Shown here: one piece after another, positions 1-6,186 of the stretch
Layout of the letters: each line of letters starts with the position of its first letter
Numbering within the stretch: the first letter of the stretch is position 1
Assembly (NCBI GenBank): GCA_031273985.1
Contig: JAISQV010000212.1
Coordinates: 1-28,990 of the forward strand
Source: Spirochaetaceae bacterium
GTDB taxonomy: Bacteria; Spirochaetota; Spirochaetia; Treponematales; Breznakiellaceae
DNA length: 28,990 bases
Direction of reading: 5' to 3'
Program-made: the position numbers and the translations under genes
The notes under the pieces: model-generated
Told to the model about the DNA's origin: nothing
The model's database searches: none
What the model saw: the letters and a program-made list of their open reading frames with translations, nothing else

Positions 1-4
1 AACC

Positions 5-35
5 GTATAAAAATTCACAAAGTGAATTTTTATAC
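5..35. terminator. Perfect AT-rich palindrome, probable bidirectional terminator
   Basis: A perfect 14-bp inverted repeat (arm GTATAAAAATTCAC) is separated by three bases. Both arms are A/T-rich, so on either strand the hairpin ends in a T-rich run. It lies about 80 bases beyond the radical SAM stop codon and may back up the terminator at 71-94 or serve a convergent gene outside the window. Confidence 0.6.
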
Positions 36-70
36 CTTGCAAACTCCGAAAGCAGCCCATAAATCGGAGA

Positions 71-94
71 TTTTTTGCATGAATATGCAAAAAA
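71..94 (-). terminator. Intrinsic terminator at end of the his / radical SAM operon
   Basis: A perfect 10-bp stem (arm TTTTTTGCAT) with a four-base loop lies 20 bases beyond the stop codon of the last gene of the cluster. Read on the minus strand the 3' arm ends in six T residues, as expected for a rho-independent terminator. The structure is symmetric and could also stop transcription coming from the left. Confidence 0.7.
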
Positions 95-114
95 TATACA
101 AGTGCAACAGGCTG

Positions 115-951
115 CTAGGGGTAGACCTCCACCGGCACGGAGCCCCGTCCGGCCAGGACAAGGCGCCTCCGCAGGGATGCTGCCCGGTCCTCCAGATAAG
201 CGTCAGGGAGCCGCGCCGCCAGGGGGTCCTCCGGGGCGGGCCGGGCCTTGCCGTAAAGCTGCACCGCCCGGAGCCCCGCGCCTCCCGTGCCGGCGAGGCC
301 CGTAACAAAGCGCTCCCAGGCGGCGGACTCCTCCGCGGGCGGGGCCATGCCGCCCACCGTACAGAGCATGGTCTGTATCGTTACCGGCGCCAGGGCGGCG
401 AATTCCCCGATCCGGGAGAGGAGCCTCTCGTGGGGCACGGCGGAGCGGTTTATCGCGGCGTACCAGCGGGGCGTGGCGGCATCGAGTTTCAGCCAGATAA
501 CGAGGCCCTCCGGCCCTGCGGCAAGGCCCCGCAAAAACTCGAAAGTCTTGTCGTTAAGGAGGCCCGTGGCGTTGCTTATCAGCACCAGCGCCGCTCCGGG
601 GGCGTAACGCTCCCGTATGCGGGCCGTTGCGGGGAGGGCCTCGAAGAGGAGGGGGCTCCCCGTGGGCTCCCCGTTCCCGGAAAAACAAATATCCCGGATA
701 GGGGTGTGCATTGCCCGCCCTATGGTTTCGATCAGCGCCTCCTCCATCAGGGCCGTGTCAAAACGCAGGCCCGTCTCAAAGGGAAACACCTCGCAGTAGG
801 GGCAGTCAAAGGAGCAGCTCTTTTGGTCCGGGAAAAGATTCACCCCCAGGGAGAGCCCCCGGGATCGCCGGGAAAACACCGGGTACACCAGGGCGCCCTT
901 CTCCCGGCCCCGGTGATCCTCCACGGGCCCCACGCCCGCCGGGCCCTTCAT
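115..951 (-). CDS. Radical SAM protein, COG0731-like
   Basis: The 278-aa protein carries the radical SAM cluster motif C-x3-C-x2-C at C46, C50 and C53 (CSFDCPYC) and a GNGEPT stretch at 92-97 that fits the SAM-binding GGE region. The preceding SRRSRGLSLGVNLFP segment is typical of the COG0731 group, related to tRNA wybutosine-type radical SAM enzymes, where an SRR-x-GrSLGvd-P signature precedes the cluster. The family is known to bind a 4Fe-4S cluster and cleave S-adenosylmethionine; the substrate of bacterial members is not settled. Its ATG overlaps the hisC stop by four bases (ATGA), so it is translationally coupled to the his cluster and is its last gene. A role in histidine synthesis is not shown by the sequence; it may be a passenger. 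Family assignment is good, exact function unknown. Confidence 0.85.
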   Translation of the reverse strand: MKGPAGVGPVEDHRGREKGALVYPVFSRRSRGLSLGVNLFPDQKSCSFDCPYCEVFPFETGLRFDTALMEEALIETIGRAMHTPIRDICFSGNGEPTGSPLLFEALPATARIRERYAPGAALVLISNATGLLNDKTFEFLRGLAAGPEGLVIWLKLDAATPRWYAAINRSAVPHERLLSRIGEFAALAPVTIQTMLCTVGGMAPPAEESAAWERFVTGLAGTGGAGLRAVQLYGKARPAPEDPLAARLPDAYLEDRAASLRRRLVLAGRGSVPVEVYP

Positions 952-2048
952 GCCCGCCCCGCCGCAAGGGCGGCGTCCAGGGCCTCCAAAAAGGCGTCCA
1001 TGTCTTCGGCGGCGCCTATGGTTACCCGCAGGAAATCCCCGGTCCGGGGCCCGTCGAAACGCCGTACCAGAATACCCCGTTCCCGCAGGGCGGCGGAAAG
1101 ATCCGCCCCCCTTATTCCGGGCCGCCGGGTAAAGATAAAGTTTGCCGCCGAGGGCAGCGTTTCAAAGCCCCGCTCCCGCAGGGCCCCTGTTACGCGCTCC
1201 CGCTGGGCCCTGATCCGGGCGGCGGTTTCGGCCCGGTAGGCCCCGTCCGCAGCAGCAGCAGCAGCCCCGGCCTGGGCCAGGGCGTCCAGGGGGTAGGAGT
1301 TGAAGGAGTCCCGGACCCGGCAGAGGGCCTCTATGAGGGCCTCGTTTCCAATGGCGAATCCCACCCGGAGCCCGGCCAGGGAGGCCATCTTGGAGAAGGT
1401 GTGCACCGTAAGCAGATTCGGGTGAGCTTCAATATGGGGAACCAGGGAGGCCGCCCCCAGGAGACTATGCGCCCCCGGCCCGGCAAAGAGGCCGTAGGCC
1501 TCGTCTACCACCAGCACCCGGTTTTGCCGGGCCAGATCCTCCGCCAGGGAGAGCAGAGCGCCGGGCTCCAGCAGTATCCCCGTCGGGGCGTTAGGGTTGG
1601 GGACTATGACCCCGCCGGAGGGCCGGCGGTAATCCGCCGGGTCTATCCTGAAATCCCCAGTAAGGGGCGGCGTCTCAAAGGGCAGGTCCCAGAGCCCGGC
1701 GTACACCGGGTAGAAGCTGTAGGTAATGTCCGGGAAGAGGACCGGGTCCGGAGCCTGGAAAAAGGCGGCGAACACAAAGGCCAGCACCTCGTCGGAGCCG
1801 TTTCCCGCAAAGATCTGCGCGGGCTTTACCCCGGCGGCCTCCGCTATGGCCTCCCGGAGCGCGGTACAGGCCGGGTCCGGGTAGAGCCTCAGATCCCCCG
1901 CCGCCCCCCGGATCGCTTCGAGCACCTTAGGCGAGGGGGGGTAGGGATTCTCGTTGGTGTTAAGTTTGATAAACTTCCGGCCCCGGGGCTGTTCTCCGGG
2001 CACATAGGGTTCAAGCTTCCGCACCCTGCGGTTCCAGTAGGGGTTCAT
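948..2048 (-). CDS. hisC: Histidinol-phosphate aminotransferase
   Basis: The 366-aa fold-type I PLP aminotransferase converts imidazole acetol phosphate and glutamate to histidinol phosphate, the transamination step of histidine synthesis. Visible landmarks are the N-terminal KLNTNENPYPPSP segment, GNGSDEVL (83-90), NPNAPTG (151-157), the PLP-contacting DEAY (182-185) and the Schiff-base lysine K220 in TFSKMASLAGLRVG. Length is normal for HisC. The start codon overlaps the stop of the upstream HisA-I-E fusion (ATGA), and its own stop overlaps the radical SAM gene in the same way. A run of alanines near codon 265 is encoded by a short GCT repeat (about 1246-1260). A broader-specificity aromatic aminotransferase is possible in principle, but the position in the his cluster argues for HisC. 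Confidence 0.96.
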   Translation of the reverse strand: MNPYWNRRVRKLEPYVPGEQPRGRKFIKLNTNENPYPPSPKVLEAIRGAAGDLRLYPDPACTALREAIAEAAGVKPAQIFAGNGSDEVLAFVFAAFFQAPDPVLFPDITYSFYPVYAGLWDLPFETPPLTGDFRIDPADYRRPSGGVIVPNPNAPTGILLEPGALLSLAEDLARQNRVLVVDEAYGLFAGPGAHSLLGAASLVPHIEAHPNLLTVHTFSKMASLAGLRVGFAIGNEALIEALCRVRDSFNSYPLDALAQAGAAAAAADGAYRAETAARIRAQRERVTGALRERGFETLPSAANFIFTRRPGIRGADLSAALRERGILVRRFDGPRTGDFLRVTIGAAEDMDAFLEALDAALAAGRA

Positions 2049-3334
2049 TTCTTGTGCCGCCGGTCAAGCTCGTTGAGCACTTCCCCCACCGTTACCCCCG
2101 CCCGGCTGAGCAGCACTGTGGCAAAGTAAAGAAGGTCCGCCGCCTCCCAGATCACCTCTTTCCGGGCTCCGGCGGCGCAGAGTTCCCCCGCCTCCTCCAG
2201 GATCTTTTCCCGCACCAGCTCATCGTCCAGCGTGGCGGTGTAGGAGCCGGGCGCGGGATTTCTGAGCCGTTCCGTGATGATGTCCTGCAGGAATTCCCAG
2301 GTGTAGCGCCGCTCCGTTTCAAAGCAGGACCAGGCCCCGGTGTGGCAGGCGGGCCCCGCCGGTTCCACCACGGCGAGAATGGCGTCCCGGTCGCAGTCCG
2401 CCCGCATACGGAGGAGAGCGAGGGTATTCCCGGAAGTTTCCCCCTTCATCCAGAGCTTTTCCCGGCTCCGGCTGTAGAAGCAGAGATTCCGCCGCTTGAA
2501 GGATTCCGCCAGGGCCTCCCGGTCGGTGAATCCCGTCATGAGCACCTGGCCGCCGGCGGACTGGGCTATGACGGGGAGAAGCGGGCGCTCTCCCCCGGCT
2601 TTCTTCCAGTTGAGGGACGCGGTAAAGGCCGCCGCCAGGTCCACCTTCCCCGTGTAGAGGGCCATGCCCAACTGCACGTCGCAGCCCAGGGCGGCCAGGG
2701 CCTCCACCTCCTCCAGGCTGGAAACCCCGCCGGCCACGGTAACGCCGCAGGGGACGGCCTCCCGGAGCCGCCGGGCTATCTCCATGTCTATGCCCGCCAT
2801 CGTTCCCTCCCGGTCCACGCAGGTAAAGAGAAGCTCCGAAACATGGGGCGCCGCCGCCGCCGCGCCTGAGAGGAGGTCCAGGCCCGTGGGCGTCTTCCAG
2901 CCGTCTACCACGATCTCATAGTTCCCGGCGGCGTTCATCTTCGCGTCCGCCGCAACGACGATTCGCTCCCGGCCCACGGCCCCGGCCAGGGCTTCCAGAA
3001 AGGGGAGATTGAGACCGAAACCCCCGGCGGGATTCCTGAAGGCTCCGGAGCCGATGATGATTTTCCGCGCCCCGAGGCTCACCAGTTCCCTGGCTTGCTC
3101 CGGGCTCCTGATCCCGCCCCCCACCCGGCAGTCGGCCAGGCGGAGGAGGGGCCCGATCAGCTCCAGGTTGCCCGGCTTCCCCATGGCGGCGTCCAGGTCT
3201 ATCACCGCCACTTCGCCGTAGCGGTCGAATTCACGGGCCAGCTCTTCGGGATTGTCCCGCTCCAAAACCAGATCGGCCCCCTGCCTGAGCTGGACCACCC
3301 TGCCGTTCTGCACGTCAATGGACGCAATCACCAT
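2045..3334 (-). CDS. hisA-hisIE: HisA-HisI-HisE triple fusion: ProFAR isomerase / PRA-CH / PRA-PH
   Basis: The 429-aa protein joins three consecutive-pathway activities. Residues 1-240 are a HisA-type (beta-alpha)8 barrel with the two expected catalytic aspartates, D7 (IASIDVQNG) and D130 (VVAADAK), and phosphate-binding loops VGGGI and VAGGV. Residues about 244-345 are HisI (phosphoribosyl-AMP cyclohydrolase) with SRSREKLWMKGETSGN and the metal-binding DCDRD and GPACHTG motifs. Residues about 346-429 are HisE (phosphoribosyl-ATP pyrophosphohydrolase), a helical domain with PGSYTATL and the acidic EEAGE and EAADL segments. HisIE fusions are common; HisA fused in front is less so. There is no frameshift between domains, and the HisA-HisI linker is short. 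The ATG lies inside the 3' end of hisF (7-base overlap), and the stop overlaps hisC. All key motifs are intact, so all three activities are expected. Confidence 0.96.
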   Translation of the reverse strand: MVIASIDVQNGRVVQLRQGADLVLERDNPEELAREFDRYGEVAVIDLDAAMGKPGNLELIGPLLRLADCRVGGGIRSPEQARELVSLGARKIIIGSGAFRNPAGGFGLNLPFLEALAGAVGRERIVVAADAKMNAAGNYEIVVDGWKTPTGLDLLSGAAAAAPHVSELLFTCVDREGTMAGIDMEIARRLREAVPCGVTVAGGVSSLEEVEALAALGCDVQLGMALYTGKVDLAAAFTASLNWKKAGGERPLLPVIAQSAGGQVLMTGFTDREALAESFKRRNLCFYSRSREKLWMKGETSGNTLALLRMRADCDRDAILAVVEPAGPACHTGAWSCFETERRYTWEFLQDIITERLRNPAPGSYTATLDDELVREKILEEAGELCAAGARKEVIWEAADLLYFATVLLSRAGVTVGEVLNELDRRHKK

Positions 3335-4110
3335 CGGACACAGACTCCTTTCGCCTCGGCGTGTTTCTTTATGTCGGGAATCGTTGTTTTTCCGAAGTGC
3401 AGCATCGATGCCACCAGGGCAGCGTCCGCGCCGGGATCGAGGAGCACGCCGGTTATCTGATCGAGGTTTCCCGCCCCGCCGGAGGCTATCACCGGCACGG
3501 GGACGGCCTCCAGCACGCGCCGGGTAAGCTCCAGATCGTAGCCGCCCCCCGTGCCGTCCGCGTCAATGGAGTTGAGCAGTATCTCCCCCGCGCCGAGTTT
3601 CACCGCCAGAATGGCCCAGTCCACCGCGTCAAGGCCCGTATCCACCCTCCCGCCCTGGGAATAGGCGTGCCAGCGCGGGGCCCCGTCCGAATCAGCGGCG
3701 GGCGCCGTAACCCTGGCGGCGTCTATGGACAGCACCACGCACTGGCTCCCGTAGGCCGCCGCCATGTCGCGGAGGAGCTGCGGGTTCCTCAGCGCCGCCG
3801 TGCAGACCGAGACCTTGTCGGCCCCGGCGTTCATGGCGTCCCGCATATCCTCCACGCTGCGTATGCCGCCGCCCACGCAGAGGGGGATGAAGACTTCCTT
3901 CGCCACCCGGCGCACCGCCTCCAGCAAGGTCGCCCGGCTCTTGTAGGAGGCCCCTATGTCCAGGAAGGTGAGCTCATCGGCGCCTTCCCCGTTGTAGCGC
4001 CGCGCCAGTTCCGCCGGATCCCCGGCGTCGCCGAGTTCCTTGAATTTGACGCCCTTCACCACCCGCCCGTCGTCCACATCGAGACAGGGGATTATCCGTT
4101 TTGCCTGCAT
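3328..4110 (-). CDS. hisF: Imidazole glycerol phosphate synthase cyclase subunit
   Basis: The 260-aa (beta-alpha)8 barrel protein takes ammonia from HisH and converts PRFAR to imidazole glycerol phosphate plus AICAR. The catalytic aspartates D11 (IPCLDVDDG) and D130 (VVLSIDAARV) are present, as are the phosphate loops VGGGI and ASGGAG. Length is typical. The ATG at 4110 is preceded by a strong Shine-Dalgarno sequence (GGAGGA, five bases away), and a promoter candidate lies at 4138-4167, so this gene probably starts its own transcript although its partner hisH sits about 790 bases upstream. Its first 15 codons, ribosome-binding site and upstream region are duplicated 255 bases further upstream. 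It overlaps the next gene by 7 bases. Confidence 0.97.
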   Translation of the reverse strand: MQAKRIIPCLDVDDGRVVKGVKFKELGDAGDPAELARRYNGEGADELTFLDIGASYKSRATLLEAVRRVAKEVFIPLCVGGGIRSVEDMRDAMNAGADKVSVCTAALRNPQLLRDMAAAYGSQCVVLSIDAARVTAPAADSDGAPRWHAYSQGGRVDTGLDAVDWAILAVKLGAGEILLNSIDADGTGGGYDLELTRRVLEAVPVPVIASGGAGNLDQITGVLLDPGADAALVASMLHFGKTTIPDIKKHAEAKGVCVRW

Positions 4111-4137
4111 GATTCCTCCGGTTAAAGCATAAACACT

Positions 4138-4167
4138 ATCATAACTATTCAGCCGCCCTCATCTTAA
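4138..4167 (-). promoter_or_regulatory. Candidate sigma-70-type promoter for hisF
   Basis: On the minus strand TTAAGA (4167-4162, four matches to the -35 consensus) is followed after 18 bases by TATGAT (4143-4138, five matches to TATAAT). Transcription would start about 20 bases before the hisF ATG, leaving room for the GGAGGA ribosome-binding site. In the tandem duplicate upstream (around 4390-4424) the -35 is kept but the -10 bases are replaced by TACCCT, so only the proximal copy looks functional. This is prediction by eye. Confidence 0.45.
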
Positions 4168-4199
4168 CATGAGTGACAAACATGAATAATGAAGAATTT

Positions 4200-4735
4200 A
4201 ACCACAAAGGGCACAAAGAACACAAAGGAGAAAAGGGAAGAAGAGGTCCACGCCTCTCTTCTCTTCTTTGTGCTCTTCGTGTATCTTCGTGGTTAATATT
4301 CTCTTCGTTTTGTCTTCCTTCCCGTCATCCACATCGAGACAGGGGATTATTCGTTTTGCCTGCATGATTCCTCCGGCTAAAGCATAAACACCAGGGTAAC
4401 TATTCAGCCCCGCCCTCATCTTAACATGAGCAACGAACATGAATAATGAAGAATTTAACCACAAAGGGCACAAAGAACACAAAGGAGAAAAAGGAAGAAG
4501 AGGTCCGCCTCTCTTCTCTTCTTTGTGCTCTTCGTGTATCTTCGTGGTTAATATTCTCTTCGTTTTGTCTTCCTTCGTGCGCCTTCGTGTAAAATTCTTC
4601 GCCTTCTCTTCTTTGTGCTCTTCGTGTATCTTCGTGGTTAATATTCTCTTCGTTTTGTCTTCCTTCGTGTGCCTTCGTGTAAAATTCTTCGTCTTTTCTT
4701 CCTTCGTGTAGTCTGTGGTTAATATTCCTCTTCGT
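4200..4735. repeat. 'HKGHKEH'-type dispersed repeat cluster with a 90-bp tandem unit
   Basis: This interval is built from short A/G-rich and C/T-rich units such as ACAAAGGGCACAAAG and its inverted counterpart CTTCGTGTATCTTCGTGGTT. Left arms begin at 4200 and 4457 and right arms follow about 60 bases later, giving large imperfect inverted repeats. From 4576 a 90-bp unit (4576-4665) repeats the right arm, followed by a decayed third unit to about 4735. Translated, these units give NHKGHKEHKG- and KIHEEHKEEK-like peptides, known as spurious ORFs in many bacterial genomes. No transposase or protein-coding signal is seen. Confidence 0.8.
4321..4365 (-). pseudogene. Truncated duplicate of the hisF start (15 codons)
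   Basis: The minus strand from 4365 reads ATG then MQAKRIIPCLDVDDG, identical in protein to the first 15 residues of hisF, with the same upstream GGAGGA. After the glycine codon the frame continues into the repeat DNA, encoding KEDKTKRILTTK-like low-complexity peptide. It is a by-product of the tandem duplication and cannot make an active barrel. It could still bind ribosomes. Confidence 0.8.
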
Positions 4736-4771
4736 CTTTCCTTCCCCCGTATAGCATTACCGATAGGTCTT

Positions 4772-4869
4772 CGCGCAAGGGATAGAAGCGGAAATCCTTT
4801 ATTGCCCCTGCCGGGGCAATAAAGATTGCAGCGGATAGCCCGGTCCCCGGCTTTGCCGGGGATGCGCCC
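4772..4869 (+). repeat. Dispersed hairpin-rich intergenic element, copy B
   Basis: The element begins CGCGCAAGGGATAG and ends GATGCGCCC. Inside are a perfect 12-bp hairpin (arm CTTTATTGCCCC, 4797-4824) and a perfect 7-bp hairpin (CCCCGGC-TTT-GCCGGGG, 4845-4861). The flanking constant blocks AGCGGAAATCCTTT, AAGATTG and GATAGCCCGGTC recur in copy A upstream of hisG, in opposite orientation, while the hairpin arms differ in sequence but keep pairing. It lies just beyond the hisH stop codon, antisense to the his genes. I do not recognise a named family. Confidence 0.7.
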
Positions 4870-4897
4870 GAATTCCGAAAGAGCCCGCATCGCCCTG

Positions 4898-5533
4898 TCA
4901 GCGCAGCCAGTTTTCCAGGAGGCGCAGGCCCGCGGCGCCGGACTTCTCCGGGTGGAACTGGAGGGCCGCGAGGTTCCCCCGCTCCACGGCGCAGCAGTAG
5001 CGCACGTAGTATTCCGCCGTGGCCGCCACCGCGCCGGGTTCCTCGCAGTCCGTGTAGTACGAATGGATATAATAGAAGAATGAATTCTCCGGCACGCCCC
5101 TGAAGAGCCGCGATTCCGGGCGGGCCTGGGTGTTGTTCCAGCCTATCTGGGGCACTTTGCGCCCGGGGAAGCGCTTTACGCCGCCGCGGATGAGGCCGAG
5201 GCCCCTGACCCCCGGCGCCTCTTCGGAGTAGTCGAAGAGCACTTGCAGGCCTATGCAGATGCCCAGGAAGGGCCGGTCCGCCTCTATCCACGCGCGCAGC
5301 GCCCCGGCGTAGCCCGTCCTTGTGAGGGACTCCATGGTGGCGCCGAAGTGCCCGTCGCCGGGAAAAAGCAGTTTGTCCACGCCGCCGCTTTCAAGTTCTT
5401 CAGGGCTCTTCACAAAACGGGCCTTCGCGCCGAGCCGTTCCAGGGCGTTTAGCACGGAGCCCAGATTCCCGGCGCCGTAATCCAGCACCCCTATCACGCC
5501 CGCCTCGGAACCCGCCCCGGCGCCGGGCTTCAC
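4898..5533 (-). CDS. hisH: Imidazole glycerol phosphate synthase glutaminase subunit
   Basis: The 211-aa class I glutamine amidotransferase hydrolyses glutamine and passes ammonia to HisF. The catalytic triad is complete: C93 in LGICIGLQ, H194 and E196 in QFHPEKS. The N-terminal GVLDYGAGNLGS segment is characteristic. The start used is a GTG at 5533 whose GTGA overlaps the hisB stop; it gives about 12 extra residues before the usual HisH N-terminus, so the in-frame GTG at codon 13 (VIGVLDYGAGN) is an alternative. No terminator is obvious immediately after the stop; repeat-rich DNA separates it from its partner hisF, an unusual split because hisH and hisF act as one enzyme. Confidence 0.96.
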   Translation of the reverse strand: MKPGAGAGSEAGVIGVLDYGAGNLGSVLNALERLGAKARFVKSPEELESGGVDKLLFPGDGHFGATMESLTRTGYAGALRAWIEADRPFLGICIGLQVLFDYSEEAPGVRGLGLIRGGVKRFPGRKVPQIGWNNTQARPESRLFRGVPENSFFYYIHSYYTDCEEPGAVAATAEYYVRYCCAVERGNLAALQFHPEKSGAAGLRLLENWLR

Positions 5534-6171
5534 ACTACCACCCCCCGGGGCGTTTCCCCAAGGATGCCCTTCGTGGAGGGGATGTCCCCGGCGGCCCGGA
5601 CGTCAATCTCCGACGCCTCCCGGAGCGCCCTGGCGGCGGCCTTGAACAGGGCCTCTATCTTGTGGTGATCGCTGCGCCCCCGGAGCGTCTCCAGGTGCAG
5701 GGTGAGCCCCGCGGCGGCCGCGAAACCCTGCCAAAAATCCTCCACCGTATCGGTCTGGAACAGCGTAACCCCCCGCTCCGGGGCCTGCACCAGGGGGATG
5801 CCGGAAAGCCCCCCCTCGAACACCAGGAAGGCCCGGCCCGAAATGTCCACCGCCGCCCTGGCCAGGGTCTCGTCCATGGGGTAGAGGCAGCTCCCCGCCC
5901 GCCGTATGCCGCGCTTTTCCCCCAGGGCTTCGGCGAAACACTGGCCCAGCGTGATGCCCGTATCCTCCACCAGGTGGTGCTGATCCACCTCCAGGTCCCC
6001 GGAGGCGCGGATCTCAAGGTCGAAGAGGCCGTGCTTCGCAAAGGCGCTCAGCATATGGGCCATGAAGCCTATGGGATAGTCGAGCTTCGCCTCCCCCCGC
6101 CCGTCCAGATTCAGTTTCAGGTAGATAGCGGTCTCCCCGGTCTTCCGGGTCCGCTCAGCGATCCTGCTCAT
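5530..6171 (-). CDS. hisB: Imidazoleglycerol-phosphate dehydratase (monofunctional)
   Basis: The 213-aa enzyme dehydrates imidazole glycerol phosphate to imidazole acetol phosphate. The two metal-binding histidine motifs of the family are present: DQHHLVED (63-70, with H65, H66 and E69) and DHHKIEALFK (168-177), along with H39 in GFMAHML, PMDE (98-101) and the C-terminal PSTKG. It has no N-terminal histidinol-phosphate phosphatase domain, so that activity must be encoded elsewhere. Most family members have Asp before the first histidine (FDHML); here it is Ala38. The ATG has a good GGAGG ribosome-binding site and starts 15 bases after hisG; the stop overlaps hisH. Confidence 0.96.
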   Translation of the reverse strand: MSRIAERTRKTGETAIYLKLNLDGRGEAKLDYPIGFMAHMLSAFAKHGLFDLEIRASGDLEVDQHHLVEDTGITLGQCFAEALGEKRGIRRAGSCLYPMDETLARAAVDISGRAFLVFEGGLSGIPLVQAPERGVTLFQTDTVEDFWQGFAAAAGLTLHLETLRGRSDHHKIEALFKAAARALREASEIDVRAAGDIPSTKGILGETPRGVVV

Positions 6172-6186
6172 AGCCGCCTCCGCCCC

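Larger units (their letters stand above)
4066..4575 (-). repeat. 255-bp tandem duplication containing the hisF 5' end
   Basis: Two direct copies, 4066-4320 and 4321-4575, match almost base for base. Each includes the first 15 codons of hisF, its ribosome-binding site, about 60 bases of upstream DNA, and an imperfect inverted repeat made of the widespread ACAAAG/CTTTGTG-type repeat. Small differences include a 2-bp insertion and a 2-bp deletion that cancel in length, and replacement of the promoter -10 in the distal copy. The copy nearer hisF is joined to the complete gene; the other stops at codon 15 and runs into repeat DNA. Confidence 0.85.

Noticed and set aside
22..1239. Plus-strand ORF of 405 codons
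   Set aside because: It is antisense to the radical SAM and hisC genes, with Arg/Gly/Pro-rich sequence typical of shadows.
1246..1260. GCT/CAG trinucleotide run in hisC as a contingency locus
   Set aside because: Changes in copy number of a triplet stay in frame and only alter an alanine stretch, so on/off switching is not expected.
711..2129. Long plus-strand ORF (472 codons) opposite hisC and the radical SAM gene
   Set aside because: It is a GC-rich antisense shadow with Pro/Gly/Arg-rich low-complexity sequence and no family features; the minus-strand genes there are unmistakable.
4173..4711. Plus-strand ORFs beginning MNNEEFNHKGHKEHKG
   Set aside because: These are the well-known spurious translations of the dispersed ACAAAG-type repeat; the two copies simply reflect the 255-bp duplication.
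4200..4735. Possible CRISPR array
   Set aside because: The repeats are imperfect, unequal in spacing and inverted relative to one another, and there are no unique spacers of uniform length or cas genes.
4198..4890. Minus-strand ORF of 230 codons spanning the repeats
   Set aside because: It is built from repeated KIHEEHKEEK units, the hisF ghost start and part of the hairpin element; it is a repeat-derived reading frame and not a gene.
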